Origin: Heligmosomoides polygyrus polygyrus | Taxonomy: Eukaryota > Nematoda > Chromadorea > Rhabditida > Heligmosomidae | Assembly (NCBI GenBank): GCA_947396885.1 | Contig: OX377206.1 | Coordinates: 51,381,631 to 51,445,630 of the forward strand | DNA: 64,000 nucleotides | Direction: 5' to 3' | In this document: piece by piece, positions 20,974-33,076 of the stretch | How positions within the stretch are numbered: the first letter of the stretch is position 1 | Layout of the letters: every line of letters starts with the position of its first letter | The notes under the pieces: model-generated | The model's database searches: none | Told to the model about the DNA's origin: nothing | The model's input: only the letters and a program-made list of their open reading frames with translations | Position numbers and translations under genes: made by a program

Positions 20974-23738
20974 GTGATGAATTTATGCATTCATAAATAC
21001 GATTTGGCCGTATTAACGGAGACGTGGCTTTGCTCCAAACTTGAGCTAAAACCTCTTTTGGGTTTCGCCAGCAACGAGTATTTGGGTATAAGATGTGATC
21101 AGCTTTCGAAAAAAGGTGGTGGCATATTACTTCTGCTGAAGAAGAGCTTCTCGTATAACGTGGTATTCAGGGAATCAGTTCCAAACTGTTATGAGGTTTT
21201 AGTATGCGGTATAAAACATAATTCTTCTGAATTTCGTGTCATATGCGTGTATAGAACTCCAGACTGTTTTACATCAGGATCGCATCAGCTATCTAAGGCT
21301 ATATGTGACTACTCCGCCTCAAATTTGGTTACGGTCTTAGTAGGAGATTTTAGCATACCTGATTTAATGAAGCACCACCGCAGCAATGCATCTAGGAATT
21401 TTTCTCAGGCTTTTGAAACAAATGATTTCCAGCAGCTGGTTTCAGCTCCTACCGGTTGTTCTGGACTTAGTGTTATGCATCAAAAAGGGTTTCGTCAGTA
21501 GTGTACATGTGCATCACCCTTTAGGGGACAGTGACCATGCTACAATAACGTTCCAGTTAGGTCTAAAGCGTGAAGACAGAGAAGTTACCTGGGTGCGAAA
21601 CTTCAAAAGCGCAGCTTATTACCAAATAGGAAATTACCTGCCTTCCATTGATTGGATTGCTATAATGAATTCTGAAGCAACAGTAGATCAGCTTTATGAA
21701 ACCTTTTTAGCAATTATGCACCACACAATCGAATTGTACGTTCCTATGCGTCAACATAGTGAATACGAGAAAGGTTACCCAGCCTATCTCATAAGATTGA
21801 ATTGCCGTCGCCCCCATAGCCGAGAAAAGGCATGTGCTACTGGTAAAAGCGAAGACTGGTCTTCGTACGAATATTGACCGACAAAGCTGAACAAAGCCTT
21901 ACATCGCTACAGCGTCAATATAGAGAGAAAGGTCACTTCATTGAAGGGCAAGACAGATTTTATAGGTTTATAAGCTCTCGATTTGGGATCTATTCCCACA
22001 CACATTTTCAGATCACATTCCCCACCTGTTTAATGAATGTGGTGTAGTGGTTTCCACAACAAAATAAAAAGCTGACCTATTGGGACAAGTTTTTCAGGAT
22101 GTTTACAATAACAGCAGGTTGATGATTACAGTTCTATAGTTAGTGGTGTAGAGGATCTACCATGTTTTCCCAAAATAAATTCTACGTTGTGAAAAACTTT
22201 TGCAAGGAAGAGATTATAGAAGCGGTGTCTAGATCGCCAAAATCTTGTTCAATATCACCGGATTTTATCCCGATATGTTTCATAAACAAATGTTATCCAT
22301 TACATTGCATATCCTTCAGAACACATATTCAATCTGAGCTACACAAGAGCAGAAATCCATGTCAGATGGAAGCACGGGTTAGTGACCCTAATTTCAAAAA
22401 AGGCTCCACAAAATGATCCTAGAAACTACCGTCCTGTCAGTATCACCTCAGTTTTTGCGAGAACTTTTGAAAAATTTTCACGCGACATGCCTTATTCCAC
22501 CTTGAAGTTTACGGTGTAATATCTGACAGTCAGTTCGGGTTTCTGAAAGGCAGGTCTGTGGAAACAGCCGTTCTCTCCTAATTAAAAGACTGGTCAAAGG
22601 CACTGGAAGACAAAAACGTTCAGACGTAAAGTATTTTGACTTCTCAAAAGCTTTTGACAAAGTCCCGTTAGAGAATATGGTTGTCAAGATGGAGGCGGTA
22701 GGAAATCATATTATGATCATAAGCTGGGTTCAGCAATTTTTAAGCAGAAGGACTTACCATGTTAAGATTAAAGGCCAGTACTCTTTTCTTCCTCTTTCTC
22801 TTTTCCACATTTAGCGGTGTTCCCCAAGGTGGGGTATTATCCCCGATCTTATTCCTGCTGTACACGTACAAACTCACAAACAGCATTGCTAGACAGGGGT
22901 CAAATGTAAAGTGTACGCTGATGATGCAAATGTCTACAAAACTATCCGTACCACCGATGATTCAAAGGATCTTCAGACGGCGATCGATTTTATGAGCTCC
23001 TGGGCAGATAAGTGGAAATTACCTCTCGCAACTGAGAAAACGCACCTTTTTGTAATTGGGTCTAAAAATCACACTCAATCACCGACATACAGGATTAATG
23101 GCCAGGCCTTAGAAAAAGGTGACGAAGTTCGGGATTCGAGCTTTGTTATAACGAGTGAACTATGTTTTTCAAAACACTGCAGACTTTTGGTGAAAAAAGC
23201 CAGTTTTCGAATTTATAACCTCTTCAGAGTTCTGAAATGCAGGCTTCCAGAGGTATACATAAAGGCCTTTAAAACCTATGTACGACCTATCGTAGAAACC
23301 GGGACAACAGTGTTCAAGCCCACTATGAAGAGGGATATTGATCTCTTGGAAAGCATCCAAAACAGCTTCACCAGGAAACTTATGATGAGATGTTTCTCTG
23401 TGGATTACAGTTCAATTCCCAATGGTTCTCAACGGTCTGCGCTTTTTGATGTCCCATCTCTAAGCAAAAGAAGAAATATAGCTGATGTTATCATGATGTA
23501 CAAAATTCTGGTCAAGAAGCTATCAATCAATTCAGATGATTTCGTTGATGGGTCACTGACGAAATCGGTAAAAGGAAAGCTCAAACTTCGGATCTCTGTC
23601 GCTAAATCACGAGTCAGGTCAGACTTCCTAACCTATAGGATTCTTGAAGAATTCTTTTTGCTTGAGAAGTACGATGATTTGACGATGCTGTCTGCTCAAG
23701 CGTGTAGAAGGCTTGTTGGGCAATCCAGAATTACTTGA
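20974..23738 (+). pseudogene. CR1-like ORF2: endonuclease plus reverse transcriptase, broken
   Basis: Endonuclease part 20974-21877: YDLAVLTETWLCSKL (catalytic Glu), KKGGGILLLLKK, VICVYRTPDC, TVLVGDFSIPDLM (canonical GDFN-P altered to GDFS-P), a frameshift near 21460, then HHPLGDSDHATI (SDH motif). RT part: NYRPVSITSVFARTFEKF at about 22420, frameshifts, YFDFSKAFDKVP at about 22640, SGVPQGGVLSPILFLLYTYK at 22815, another frameshift, then MYADDANVY at 22911 with catalytic YADD. A single open frame of 275 codons runs to the natural C-terminus at 23738. At least four frame breaks make it dead. The C-terminal segment RRNIADVIMMYKILV is related to, but distinct from, that of the 10-kb copy, so this is a different subfamily. 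Confidence 0.9.
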
Positions 23739-23875
23739 TGACTGGTATTATTGATGTTGCGCTGCTTGATTTATGGTTATATATCCGTGTCACTGATGGT
23801 TTGTTTTTGTTTTTAACGCTGTTTACGCTAGACTTTCGTCTATGCCTCGATAAATAAAAAGATAACTAAAGAAAA

Positions 23876-24323
23876 TTATGGTGACATCTACTGCCGTTTT
23901 CCACAAATTCAAGTACGGATTTCCTTGAAATCGCAACCTTGAAAGCTCATCCAAAAAAAATTGTCTGAAATGCATTAACATGAAGAAGTAGTACAATTTC
24001 AAAAGCGATACGTAAAATGTCGTTAATGCAATTTAACTTAAATTTTCGCTTTGGTAAATTTCGTTTAAAGCTTTTAACTAAAAATGCCGGTAAATCCGGC
24101 AAAACGGTAAATCGTTAATCGATAAACGCACACCCCTGGTCAGTATGTTGCGTGTGACTCTGTAGCATACCTGCGCACCATAAATTCTATATTCGAATGA
24201 TCGTTTCACCCTACCGGTGGTTCTAGGCTGACTTGTGCAATGAGATTTTTATCGTTGGAGAGAAGGAAAAGGAGAATACAGGGATCACGGCTAGGTTTCT
24301 CGACATCTTGATCACAATCGTAA
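23876..24323. other. Mostly unannotated; possible transposon terminus
   Basis: 24040-24145 holds GTAAATCCGGCAAAACGGTA and TCGTTAATCGATAAACGCAC, ending ACCCCTGG. It resembles the reverse of 16258-16350. Might be one end of a MITE with a CAGGGGTGTGCG-type terminus. Confidence 0.4.
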
Positions 24324-25591
24324 CCAGGGAAGGGTTTCAGGCATAGGTGTGAACGGGGAAAATGGATAGTACGGTGAGAATCTCCACCATTCATATAGTA
24401 GAAAAACGTGTTTCGTTTCTGCTGAGTCCTTGAACCATAAGAGCTGCTGGCCTTCGAAGGTGGGGTAAGTAGCGCACCGCCAGCACGTGCCCACGTGCAT
24501 GCGCGCGCTGTTGTATGGGAAGCGGCGAAAGGCTCTACCGCAAGCGAGTCGGTGGCTCAGAAGGGTGCGGGCAGTTCCAAAGCAAGGCGCTAGGACAGAT
24601 GTTCGACTCCCGTGCTATGACAACTTTTGCATTTTTTCATAACCACTGCCTTCTTCACCAGTTTGCTTCCTACACATCTCCTACACATTTATTTCACTCT
24701 AAATTGTCAAAAAGGTCAAATTCGTGATCAACACCCCATGACCTCGACAGCACTGGTCTCCCGCACCTGCTGTAACCTACCGTCGTCAGCCGAAATTTCA
24801 AAAGCGAATGTCAGATTCGTAGTCAGCACCCCAAATAACCCCCTGAGAGATGTTTGGGCAAAATCGGTGGTTGTGACCTCGACATCTCTAGTCACCCGCA
24901 CCTACTGTGAGGTCACTGTTTAACATTCGATGAAAAACAAAACATTGTATAATGCAAATAGAGAAAGAAATGAGTGAAACACAGCTGAAAGTAAACCAAT
25001 ATTGAAGAATTTGGTATGAAATAAAAATGTAGATGTGTAGGAAGTAAGCTGATTTAAAAAGCCACCAAGGCACTATTGTACTTTCACGACTCCAGAGGTC
25101 GAGGAGAGGTCGAAAAGAATTTTTCGTCCAAACCGCCTCAAGGGGGTTATTTGGAGTGCTGGTCACGAATTTGGAGGGTTGATCACGAATCTTACCCTTT
25201 TGACAATTTAGAGTGAAATAAATGTGTAGGAGATGTGTAGGAAGCAAATTGGTGAAAGAGGCAGCGGTTATGAAAAAATGCAAAAATAGTGCATAGCACG
25301 GGAGTCGAAAATCCACTCTAGCGCCTTTGAAGCTGCCCCGCACCCTTCTGGGCCTTCGACCCGCTTGCCGCAGAGCCTTTCGCCGCGTCCCATACAACAG
25401 CCCGCGCGTACGCATGCACGTGGACACGTGCTGACGGTGCGCTACTGTACCCCGCCTTCGAGGGCCCGTAGCTTTTTTTGGTTCAAGGACTTAGCAAAAA
25501 CGAAACATGTTTTTAAACTATATGAAGGGTGGAGATTCTCGCGGTACTATCCATTTCTCCCGTTGAGACCTAGCCTGAGACCCTTCCTTGG
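24324..25591. mobile_element. Foldback element B with tRNA-like modules in both arms
   Basis: Left arm about 24324-24740 and right arm about 25180-25591 are inverted copies, sharing GGATAGTAC, GAGAATCTCCACC, CCACGTGCATGCG, GCGGCGAAAGGCTCT and CCTACACATTTATTTCACTC. Termini read ACCARGGAAGGGTYTCAGGC. Each arm has a tRNA-like block pointing inward: A box TGGCTCAGAAGGG (24553) and B box TGTTCGACTCC (24600) on the left, degenerate counterparts about 25290-25370 on the right. The spacer holds copies of the CAGCACCCCAAATAACCCC repeat in opposite orientations. No transposase seen. Confidence 0.8.
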
Positions 25592-25950
25592 TAAGCATGA
25601 ACTAAGTTAACAAACGTAATACTTGATCCAGACGTTGAGTTCCTATGGTCGGACCAATTCACTCCCGGAAAATTGAAATCACCTATGAAAACAGACGGGT
25701 TTTCACAACTCGTTCTATCCCTGATCGTGTTGACCAGTCTGTGTATATCTGGGTGCAGGAAGGTGCACGATATACAGCTACAACCCTTAAAGTGAGCAGA
25801 CCACAAAGAAATGCCAATAGCGAGAATTTCATAACTTTTGAGACCCGATTCTGTAAAAACAATTTCTTGGTTCAGGCTTTTTAAACTCGTGTCTAAAGCG
25901 ACACAGTAGTGGCGAGTTTTCTGGGCAGGTTGGACGAGTTCCCGCACCGT
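25592..25950 (-). pseudogene. CR1-like LINE endonuclease fragment
   Basis: Minus-strand frame of 125 codons with LKSLNQEIVFTESGLKSYE, ILAIGISLW and SVFIGDFNFPGVNWSDHRNS, the typical GDFN-P-(I/V)-W endonuclease motif. The N-terminal catalytic Glu region reads FTESGLK (canonical TETWL). The RT is absent. The fragment starts exactly where foldback element B ends, so the element may have inserted into it. Confidence 0.75.
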
Positions 25951-27248
25951 ATGCAGGCGATTGCCGCGGGACAGGCTGGCGGCTGCGGCGAGGTCGCAGC
26001 AAACCAGGACCTCGTTGAGCTGAGCTGTTCTCGATCAAGTGTGGGAATGCTCGTTCTTTTCAGCTAGTAGTGTTAGAATGTGAAGCCCCGATAGGAAGGA
26101 TTATTAGCAGAAATATTTCCAGAGAGTACAAGAAATTGATTTCTGACGCTGAAAACCAGGGAAGTGCAAATTTTCACTTTTGATTTCCGCTGTGCTTGCT
26201 TCTTACTATTGTGGCCATACAGAAACATTTGTTGAGAGTGGTGGCGTTCAGGGAAGTGAATACAATACAATGCTTACACACATATAAGACCATCTATCCT
26301 GGCGAGGTAACTCAAAGAGGACCTATGATTCTTAGGTTCTATCAAGGGAAAGATAAGGGTTTTAAGTGCGGATTAAAAGCGGTAGAACACTTCTGCTGAA
26401 ACAATTTTCCAACGTTCTTAAATAGATAAATATTTTATGTTCCTTTGTTGTTTTGGACCTGTAGACAGAAACGAAAAGGGCCTTCTTCATCAACAAAGAA
26501 TTATAGCATTTTTTGAATCGAATTCGAGGAAGATTCTGCCGCTGTGCTCTTTGCAGCAACAACGTCGTGGGTGATGCCAACACAGAAGGGAAGCGTTAGC
26601 CACAAAGGGTTCCAAACGTTGCTTCGGAGCGCAAAAGACCAAATCCACTGTTATTTGGAACAGGCAATTTAATTTTAGCTGCTCTTGTAAGCTTCGAACC
26701 AAGTTGCGGGACAGATTCAGGCAATCGAGATTTCTGCTTTAAAAACACTTCGGGCGCTATGGTAGTTAGAGTAGGGGGTTACCATAGCATACCGTGGGGT
26801 GCAGGAGTAGCGAGTACCTACATAAACCGAGTGTAAATGCAGTCTTATATCCTATTTTCGATCACTAATCCGTATTTTGTCTGCTTCCGTATTGGGCAAG
26901 GGAGGGAACTCCAGGATGTAGGCAGCTTTAAGATGGGTGCGTCACTCCAGCCACATCTTGAAGTCCCTTCCCCTGCCCAAATTTAGAACACCGAACAGAG
27001 CTATAGCATTGTTTGTTTTCTTTATTATAAGTGTGCTATCGTTTCTTTTTTCGTGTTAGTGACACTTTTTATAAGGTGATCCCCACAACCACCATAGCGC
27101 CATGACTCGTTATAGCAGACTAAGAAAATCGTCCAAGCATCTACTGCAGAACTCCGCTTAAATGGAATTTTCACCACCAATGAACAATGTGAACAGGTGT
27201 ATGGCAGACAATTCCTCAAAACGAATATAACATGCGAGCCATAGACAC
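25951..27248. other. No recognised feature
   Basis: No coding or repeat signal recognised. The last few hundred bases may be 5' flank of the gag-like element. Confidence 0.4.
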
Positions 27249-28525
27249 TTGTTTAGTGGAGGCGAAAGGAGAAGCTCATGCACATTCCAACAGTGCAAAC
27301 ATTTTCAGGGAATTAGAGATTTTCTATCGCTTCCACCTCCAGGCTCGTATTGTACTTACCGCTCATTTCTAGCATGTGTCTCCTTTTTCTATGCAACTTC
27401 CATAAATTCAACTGAGACTCTTGAGTCAAAATTTGCTGGAAACAATTCCGCAACGCAAATGAAGGCTTATATTGGGCTAAAAAAGTTGAAAAGGGAAGGA
27501 TATGTTACCCAGTATTATATCAAGCTGGAGAAGCTGACAAGACAAGCATATCCAGAAGCTGCCGATGAAGACCTCTCACGAACCAGGGCAGGAAGGCTAG
27601 TTAGCCAGTTAGCAGACTGGCCATAATACCTTTGGCTTTATACAGCTATGGAAAGTGCTCCGAAAGAGGTTGCCTACCAGCTAGTGAAAAGTATGGCTCA
27701 AAGGTTGAAAGACGCAAAGAAGTGGCGACAATGGTTCGCGAGTTATCAGAGCAAGAACGTGGGGCAAACATGCATATGAAATCCCTTCAGTTCCAGAACA
27801 AAACGTGTCACCGCCTTGGAAAATCCTCGGCAGACTGAGAGAATGGCCATCCTAAAGGACAAAACGGTGGCAACAGAAAATGTTACAACAGTGGCAAAGT
27901 TGGGCATCTTGCAAAATATTGCAACAACGCTGGTCATTCAATGCAAAGGAGCGAAAACAACGCTGATGCTTGGCAACAGCATCATGAAGAGGCGAAGATC
28001 TCCATGCGAAATTTCACAGTATCGGTTCAGAAGTGGACATATGGATCAACGACCGCGGAGAATGTGGACGACTTATTGGAAATGCCAACGATGGCAGAAG
28101 ACCAGTTATTAGGCCTCTCCAGGCGGGCACTGCTTGACTCAGGATCACAAGTCAGCATTATCCATCTAGAGACGCTGAACACCGCTTACAAAGCAGGTTT
28201 CGATCTAAACGCGGATGTGAACGAAATCCCACTAACGGAGAAAGCTGCGGTGTATGATGCGTCCGGAAACCAAATGACGTTTAAGGGTGCCGTGAGACTT
28301 ACCATGCAACTGCAAAATGGTGCGAAACAGCGAATTGCATGTTTCGTCATAAAAGGAGGAGACGAAATGATAGTGCTGGGCACTAACGCACTCCAGAAGC
28401 TCGGAGTGAAACTTCCCGTAATAAAGCAGAGTCCTCAGCACAAGCTAACACGGCACAGAACTACCATGAGCGAAGCTACGCAAATGTCACTGAGGTAGGA
28501 ACAGTGAAGAACGCTACAGTCAAGT
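27249..28525 (+). pseudogene. gag-like and retropepsin-like retroelement polyprotein, 5' part
   Basis: Order: a gag-like helical region (TETLESKFAGNN, AYIGLKKLKREG, EDLSRTRAGRLVSQLADWP), then an in-frame TAA at 27624 where the sequence continues YLWLYTAMESAPKEVAYQLV. A zinc-knuckle-like CYNSGKVGHLAKYC follows near 27880 (second Cys replaced by Ser). Then a protease-like segment with RALLDSGSQVSIIHLETL (Asp-Ser-Gly active-site motif) and MIVLGTNALQKLGV, as in retropepsins. Several stops and frame changes separate the pieces. Gag packages element RNA and the protease would process the polyprotein. It is interrupted by the RTE at 28526. No RT of this element is visible in the window. Confidence 0.75.
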
Positions 28526-31500
28526 AGGGTATAGGTCACCTCACCTGTATCACCTGTCGTCCCGTTGATCATCGAATTGCTCGAGCGGGTGCCAGCAGCG
28601 TCTCCATTCGTCCCTGTCGCGTGCCAGAGTGGTCCAATGGATCCTCCTCGCTCGAGGGACACGAAGAGCGTCATATCGGTCGTTCAGGGCTTTAACGAAG
28701 AAGTCCGACCAACGCGTTGTTGGGCGTCCTGGTGTTCTTTTGACATACCGCGGAATCCAGTCGGTGACGGCTCTCGTCCAGCGGGGTCTACGAAGCGCAT
28801 TACGCGGCCAGCCCACCTAATTTTCGACAACTTGGCCCACGCGACAGCGTCTCTGATCTTCGAACGTCGGCGAAGCTCGGAACTCCGGATGCCTTCTCTC
28901 ACTTGCGTGAGTCGTGTCACTCCGAGCATCGTCCTCTCGATTCCACGCTGCGCGACGCTGATCTTGTGTTCATCCTGCTTTCGTATAACCCAGGTCTCTG
29001 AGGCGTATGTTAGGGCAGGAAGAACAGTGGAATCGAATAGGTGGGCACGGAGTCGGACGTTCTTCGTTTTCTTCACGACTTCTTCGACGCTCTTGAAAGC
29101 TCCCCAAGCCGCTCGTTTCCTCCTGCTCAGCTCTGGTGCTAGGTCGTTGGCCAAGTTGACTTCGCGACCCAGGTACACATAACTGGAGCATTCGGAGATG
29201 TTCGTTCCGTTCAGCGAGAATGGGGCATCAGAAACCCATCAGTTCCTCATGAACATCGTCTTCGTAAGATTCAGCTGCAGTCCAACGTTCCCACATACAC
29301 GATCGAAGTCGGCCAGCATTCGCTCCGCCTGGCTGATGCTCGGTGTTATAAGCACGATGTCGTCAGCGAAGCGAAGATGATGTAGTTGCCGGCCGTCGAC
29401 CTTCACTCCCATGTCTTCCCATTCTAGTTCGCGCATGACGTTTTCGAGAGTGGCGCTGAAGAGCTTCGGGGATATGGTATCCCCTTGCCGAACCCCTCTC
29501 TTCACGTCGACGACGACGTCGTTGTAGAATGGTGAGATTTAGGTCGTGAATCCACTGTACAGCTCTCGAAGGACTCTGATGTACTGAGTAGGAACGCCCT
29601 GAGTGAGCAGGGCTTCGATGACCGCTTCAGTTTCGACAGTGTCGAATGCCTTCTTCAGGTCGATGAACGTAAGGCACAGCGGCAGCTTGTACTCTCGCGA
29701 CACTTCGATGAGCTTCGTAATGGTGTGTATGTGGTCGATCGTGCTGAATCCTCTCCGAAATTCTGCTTGCTCGCATGGCTGTCCTTCGTCCAGCGTTCTG
29801 CTAATCCTATTCAGGATAACTCGAGTGAACAGCTTGTAGACTACGGACAGCAGGCAGATCGGGCGATAGTTGCCAATGTCGTGCACGTCTCCCTTCTTGT
29901 ACAGCAAGACGGTTCTGCTGGTCTTCCACTGAGATGGAACCTTGCACTCCGACAGGTAACGTGTGAAGAGCCGCGCCAGGGTGTTGATGAGCGTAGGCGG
30001 GAGGTTCTTCAGGTGTTCGGGTCTGATCCTGTCGGGACCGGGTGCTGTACGTTTCTTCACCGACGAGATGGCGTGTCGGATCTCGGAAGGGAGAACAGAG
30101 GGGACGACGTATCCATCCTGCGGAAGATGGCATGGGGGCAAGTGGACGTGGCTATCGAAGAGATCGGAGTAGAAGTCGTGGATGACCTTCTCCATGGTCC
30201 TTCTGGAAGAGGTGACGGTTCCGTCGGGACGTCGGAGAGCTGTCATCTTGGTCTTGAAGTTGGCGAAGTTCCGGCGGGCATTGCGGATGCTCAACCCTGC
30301 CTCTGCAGCTTCAGCCAACACTTCCGCCCTTCTCTCCTTAAGATCCTCCTTTATCGCCTCTCTGCATAGCTTCGCAAGCTCGGACATCAGTTGGTAGTTG
30401 CCTGACGCTCGTGCTGCTCCACGCTGGCGTATCAGCTCGAGAGTTTCCGGAGACAGACGTCTCTTCGTGGTCTTCAAGCTCTCGGCTCCCTTAGCACTAT
30501 CCTGGAGATGGTGCACGAAGCGGTCGTATTCCTCGTCGACGTTGTCCATGACGGCATCTTCCCAAAGGCCGGCAAGAGAGGTGTAGAGGTCCCAGTTGAT
30601 GGTCGTTCTGGGACTCCTATTCTTGAACTTCGCGGCCTTCTCTCCTTGACGCGAAAAGCGGAACCTTGCGCGAAGGAGGCGGTGGTTCGATCCCGTGTAG
30701 AACTTGGGGACAACGGAGACGTCGGTCAGGCAATACTTGCGGTTGAAGATGATGTGGTCGATCTCAAAGTGGAACTGGCCACCGTGAGATTCCCAGGTCC
30801 ATCGTAGGGAGGGAGGCTTCTGGAACTGCGAGTTTCCATGGATGGTCTTGGTCGACATGATAAACTCAGACAGCCTTTCACCTTGCTCGTTCCACTCCAA
30901 ACCGTGGGTTCCGATGTGATGTTCTTCCGGCGACCTTCGCGGTTCGATCTTAGCGTTGAAGTCGCCGACGATCACCTTGTAGAAGGTGTGATCTTCCTTA
31001 TAGAACTTCTCCAGCTCCACGTAGAAGGCTTCGACCTCCTCGTCGTCGTAGTCGGATGTTGGGGCATACGCGACGAACACAGTCAAAGCTGACACGGAAC
31101 CACATCGCTTCAGTCGCAGACGTCCGATTCGGCTTGTCAGAGACTCGTACGAATCGATGTTCATGGCCAAGTGCGTGTTGACGAGGACACCAACACCGCC
31201 TACTCCCCTGCTGTCGCATGTTCCGAGGAACAGTTCTTCTCCGGAGTCGTAGGCGGCGTGTAGGGGGTGGTGTCTTCTCGTCTCGGTCAGTCCGATGACG
31301 TCGTACTTGATCTTCCTGGCTTGCATCATCAGGTCCTCGACGGATGCTTCCGATGCAAGCGTGCGGGCGTTGTAAGTACAGATCGTCATCCTAGTCCTTC
31401 TCAATTTGCGCAGCCTGGTTAGGCCCTGAGATTTTAGCAGCCTCTCCGTACTCGTCCTTCCCATCGCTGCAGAAATGGGGGCTCTTTCGGGGTCAGAGGA

Positions 31501-31980
31501 ATGAGGCCCTTTAGTGCTGCTGTTTTTGACTTGAATACACACGGGTAGCTAGCCGGGCTCTGTCGTGCGGGCGAAGAACTCCGGGCAGCCAGCCAGACTG
31601 CCCGAAGGGACGGGGCGAGACTTCTGAGGCTGCCTCGAATCGCCTTACGATGTACTCTCAGTCTACCGAGTGCAAGCTTTTGGCCGGGCCGACACAGTTA
31701 CAATCCGCACAGTCACGGACACATCCGCGCACACTGTGCACGAACATGCCGCTCCCACGCACAAGGAACGCGTCGACCCGACACAGCATAAGCAAGGAGT
31801 CCATCCCCTGCATCCCACCTGCGTCTCTGGGCAGTACACGGTCGCATTTAGTTCGCGTTTAATTCCCCTATCCACCACCCGGGGACGCGCCACGTGGCCC
31901 TGCGACAAGCGGCCTGAGATCCCTCTTAACAAGAGAGCCCGAAGGCTCTCTATCGAGGGAGATCCGTGGAGGGTATAGGT
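28526..31980 (-). mobile_element. RTE LINE, full-length-looking insertion with 11-bp target-site duplication
   Basis: AGGGTATAGGT occurs at 28526-28536 and 31970-31980, exactly flanking the element and absent from its interior edges. Joining outside the repeats restores the gag-like element. The 3' end (about 28537-28565, minus strand) carries CAGGTGATACAGGTGA short repeats typical of RTE 3' tails. The 5' leader is about 430 bp (31543-31969). Complete ends and few lesions suggest recent activity. Confidence 0.92.
28550..31542 (-). pseudogene. RTE endonuclease-reverse transcriptase, two stops and one frameshift
   Basis: 667 open codons from 31542, then the same frame continues after TAA (29539-29541) and TGA (29239-29241). 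Endonuclease: TYNART (Asn58), GLTETRR (Glu87), VIVGDFNAKIE (Asp194, Asn196), FEIDHIIF, GSNHRLLRARF (about 285-293). The last motif is normally SDH, so its Asp is Asn here. RT: NYRPICLLSVVYKLFTRVIL, FIDLKKAFDTVETEAV (motif A, Asp628), after the first stop GVRQGDTISPKLFSATLENV and FADDIVLITPSISQAE (catalytic ADD intact). A 1-nt deletion near 28787 moves the C-terminus ([19 protein letters not shown]) to another frame; copy 1 at 960-1000 has the same deletion. RTE proteins nick target DNA and copy their RNA at the nick. Confidence 0.93.
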
Positions 31981-32825
31981 GCGTCCAGAAAAGTGAGATA
32001 TAGTGAACAGCATAGCAGGAAGGCGAAGGAGGCGCGATATAGAGAGCATGCTTTGCTCAAATAATAGTAACGTCCGTAACGAATCCCCAGAAGCGGAAAA
32101 AGTAACAGGATGGAAAACCTCCGCAGGAGCGAAGATTCTTCGCGTAAGGGAGAAGGTGGTGCACCATTCGAAACGTGCAGAGAGTAAAGTAGCGAGCGCT
32201 GCTACTGGAAGAGTGGCACATTGTAGTGAGAACGGTCATGTGAAGCCGACAGTGAATGAGCTTACAGCAAGTGCTGTGGTTCAAGTACCAGTAGAGGAGT
32301 CAAGGAAGGATTCGGTGAATAGCAAGGTAATCAGCACCTGCAAAAGTAAAACTCTTTGAGCGAACGCTAGTGCTTCCGCAAGGAGTGCTTTCCGGCACTG
32401 GAGCAAACCTCGCGACAGCCTTCGCAAAGCAGGACCAGCTGGGAAGATCTGGGCTCACATCTACGGACGATCAGAAAGTATTCATCGCCCTGCCGCAAGC
32501 TTTCTGTCGAGTCAATGCCGAAATCGGATATCCGGACCACATCACGATATATGTGTACGCGAACTGGAACACACTAGAATCGAGGCTATTAGGCATCGAG
32601 ATAACGACCATCATCATTGTGGAGTGGTTCGATAAAATGCCGCAAATTTGCTGAATACATGAATCGACCTGAGCGAACGTTCGAGAGAGTGGTGAGGGAC
32701 ATACTGTGCTCCGTACACACATCCTGCGATGTGTCTTGGAACAGAACCAAGGTACAAACGCTCACCGTACGTTGGCAGGCAAATTTTATTGTTCTTGGAA
32801 AAGATTCGCATAAGTGCGGACGACC
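31981..32825 (+). pseudogene. gag-like retroelement, continuation after the RTE insertion
   Basis: Sequence resumes directly after the second target-site repeat. 32003-32359 is a basic, Ser/Lys-rich frame of 118 codons. Later pieces in changing frames include TFERVVRDILCSVHTSCDVS and QTLTVRWQANFIVLGKDS. I do not recognise a domain. It is assigned to the interrupted element only because of position. Confidence 0.5.
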
Positions 32826-33076
32826 TTAAGGCCGCCACAGACTTCTGCGGCGCCGCTCGGCGGCACCGCTGGAGGCGAGCTCTGCGTCTCTGCCCTATGG
32901 TTAAGCATAGGGCAGCGGCGCCGCCGGTGCCGCCGGTGCCGCCGGCCGGCCAGCGGCGCCGCCCAGCGACGCCGCTGGCGGCGCCGCTGGAGGCGAGCTC
33001 TGCGTCTCTGCCCTATGGTTAAGCATAGGGCAGCGGCGCCGCCGAGCGGCGCCGCAAAAGTCTGTGGCGGCCTTAA
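32826..33076. mobile_element. Palindromic TTAA-flanked MITE (copy 2)
   Basis: Starts TTAAGGCCGCCACAGACTT and ends with its near-exact reverse complement (AAGTCTGTGGCGGCCTTAA). Most of the interior is also self-complementary or duplicated: the block CTGGAGGCGAGCTCTGCGTC with CTGCCCTATGGTTAAGCATA occurs twice, at 32869 and 32989. A TTAA target and no coding capacity suggest a piggyBac-like non-autonomous element. Inserted within the gag-like element. Confidence 0.88.

Larger units (their letters stand above)
20040..23875 (+). mobile_element. CR1-like LINE, both ORFs present but decayed
   Basis: ORF1 relic, then endonuclease, RT and 3' tail in the normal order of a two-ORF CR1-group element. 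The 3' end is near 23848-23875, where CTCGATAAATAAAAAGATAA closes the untranslated region. Start not precisely defined. Confidence 0.8.

Noticed and set aside
29725..30369. 214-codon plus-strand ORF
   Set aside because: Lies antisense inside the RTE reverse transcriptase; a shadow of its codon composition.
31663..32049. 128-codon minus-strand ORF in the RTE 5' region
   Set aside because: Overlaps the RTE leader and crosses the target-site duplication into the host element, so it cannot be an RTE protein; no motif.
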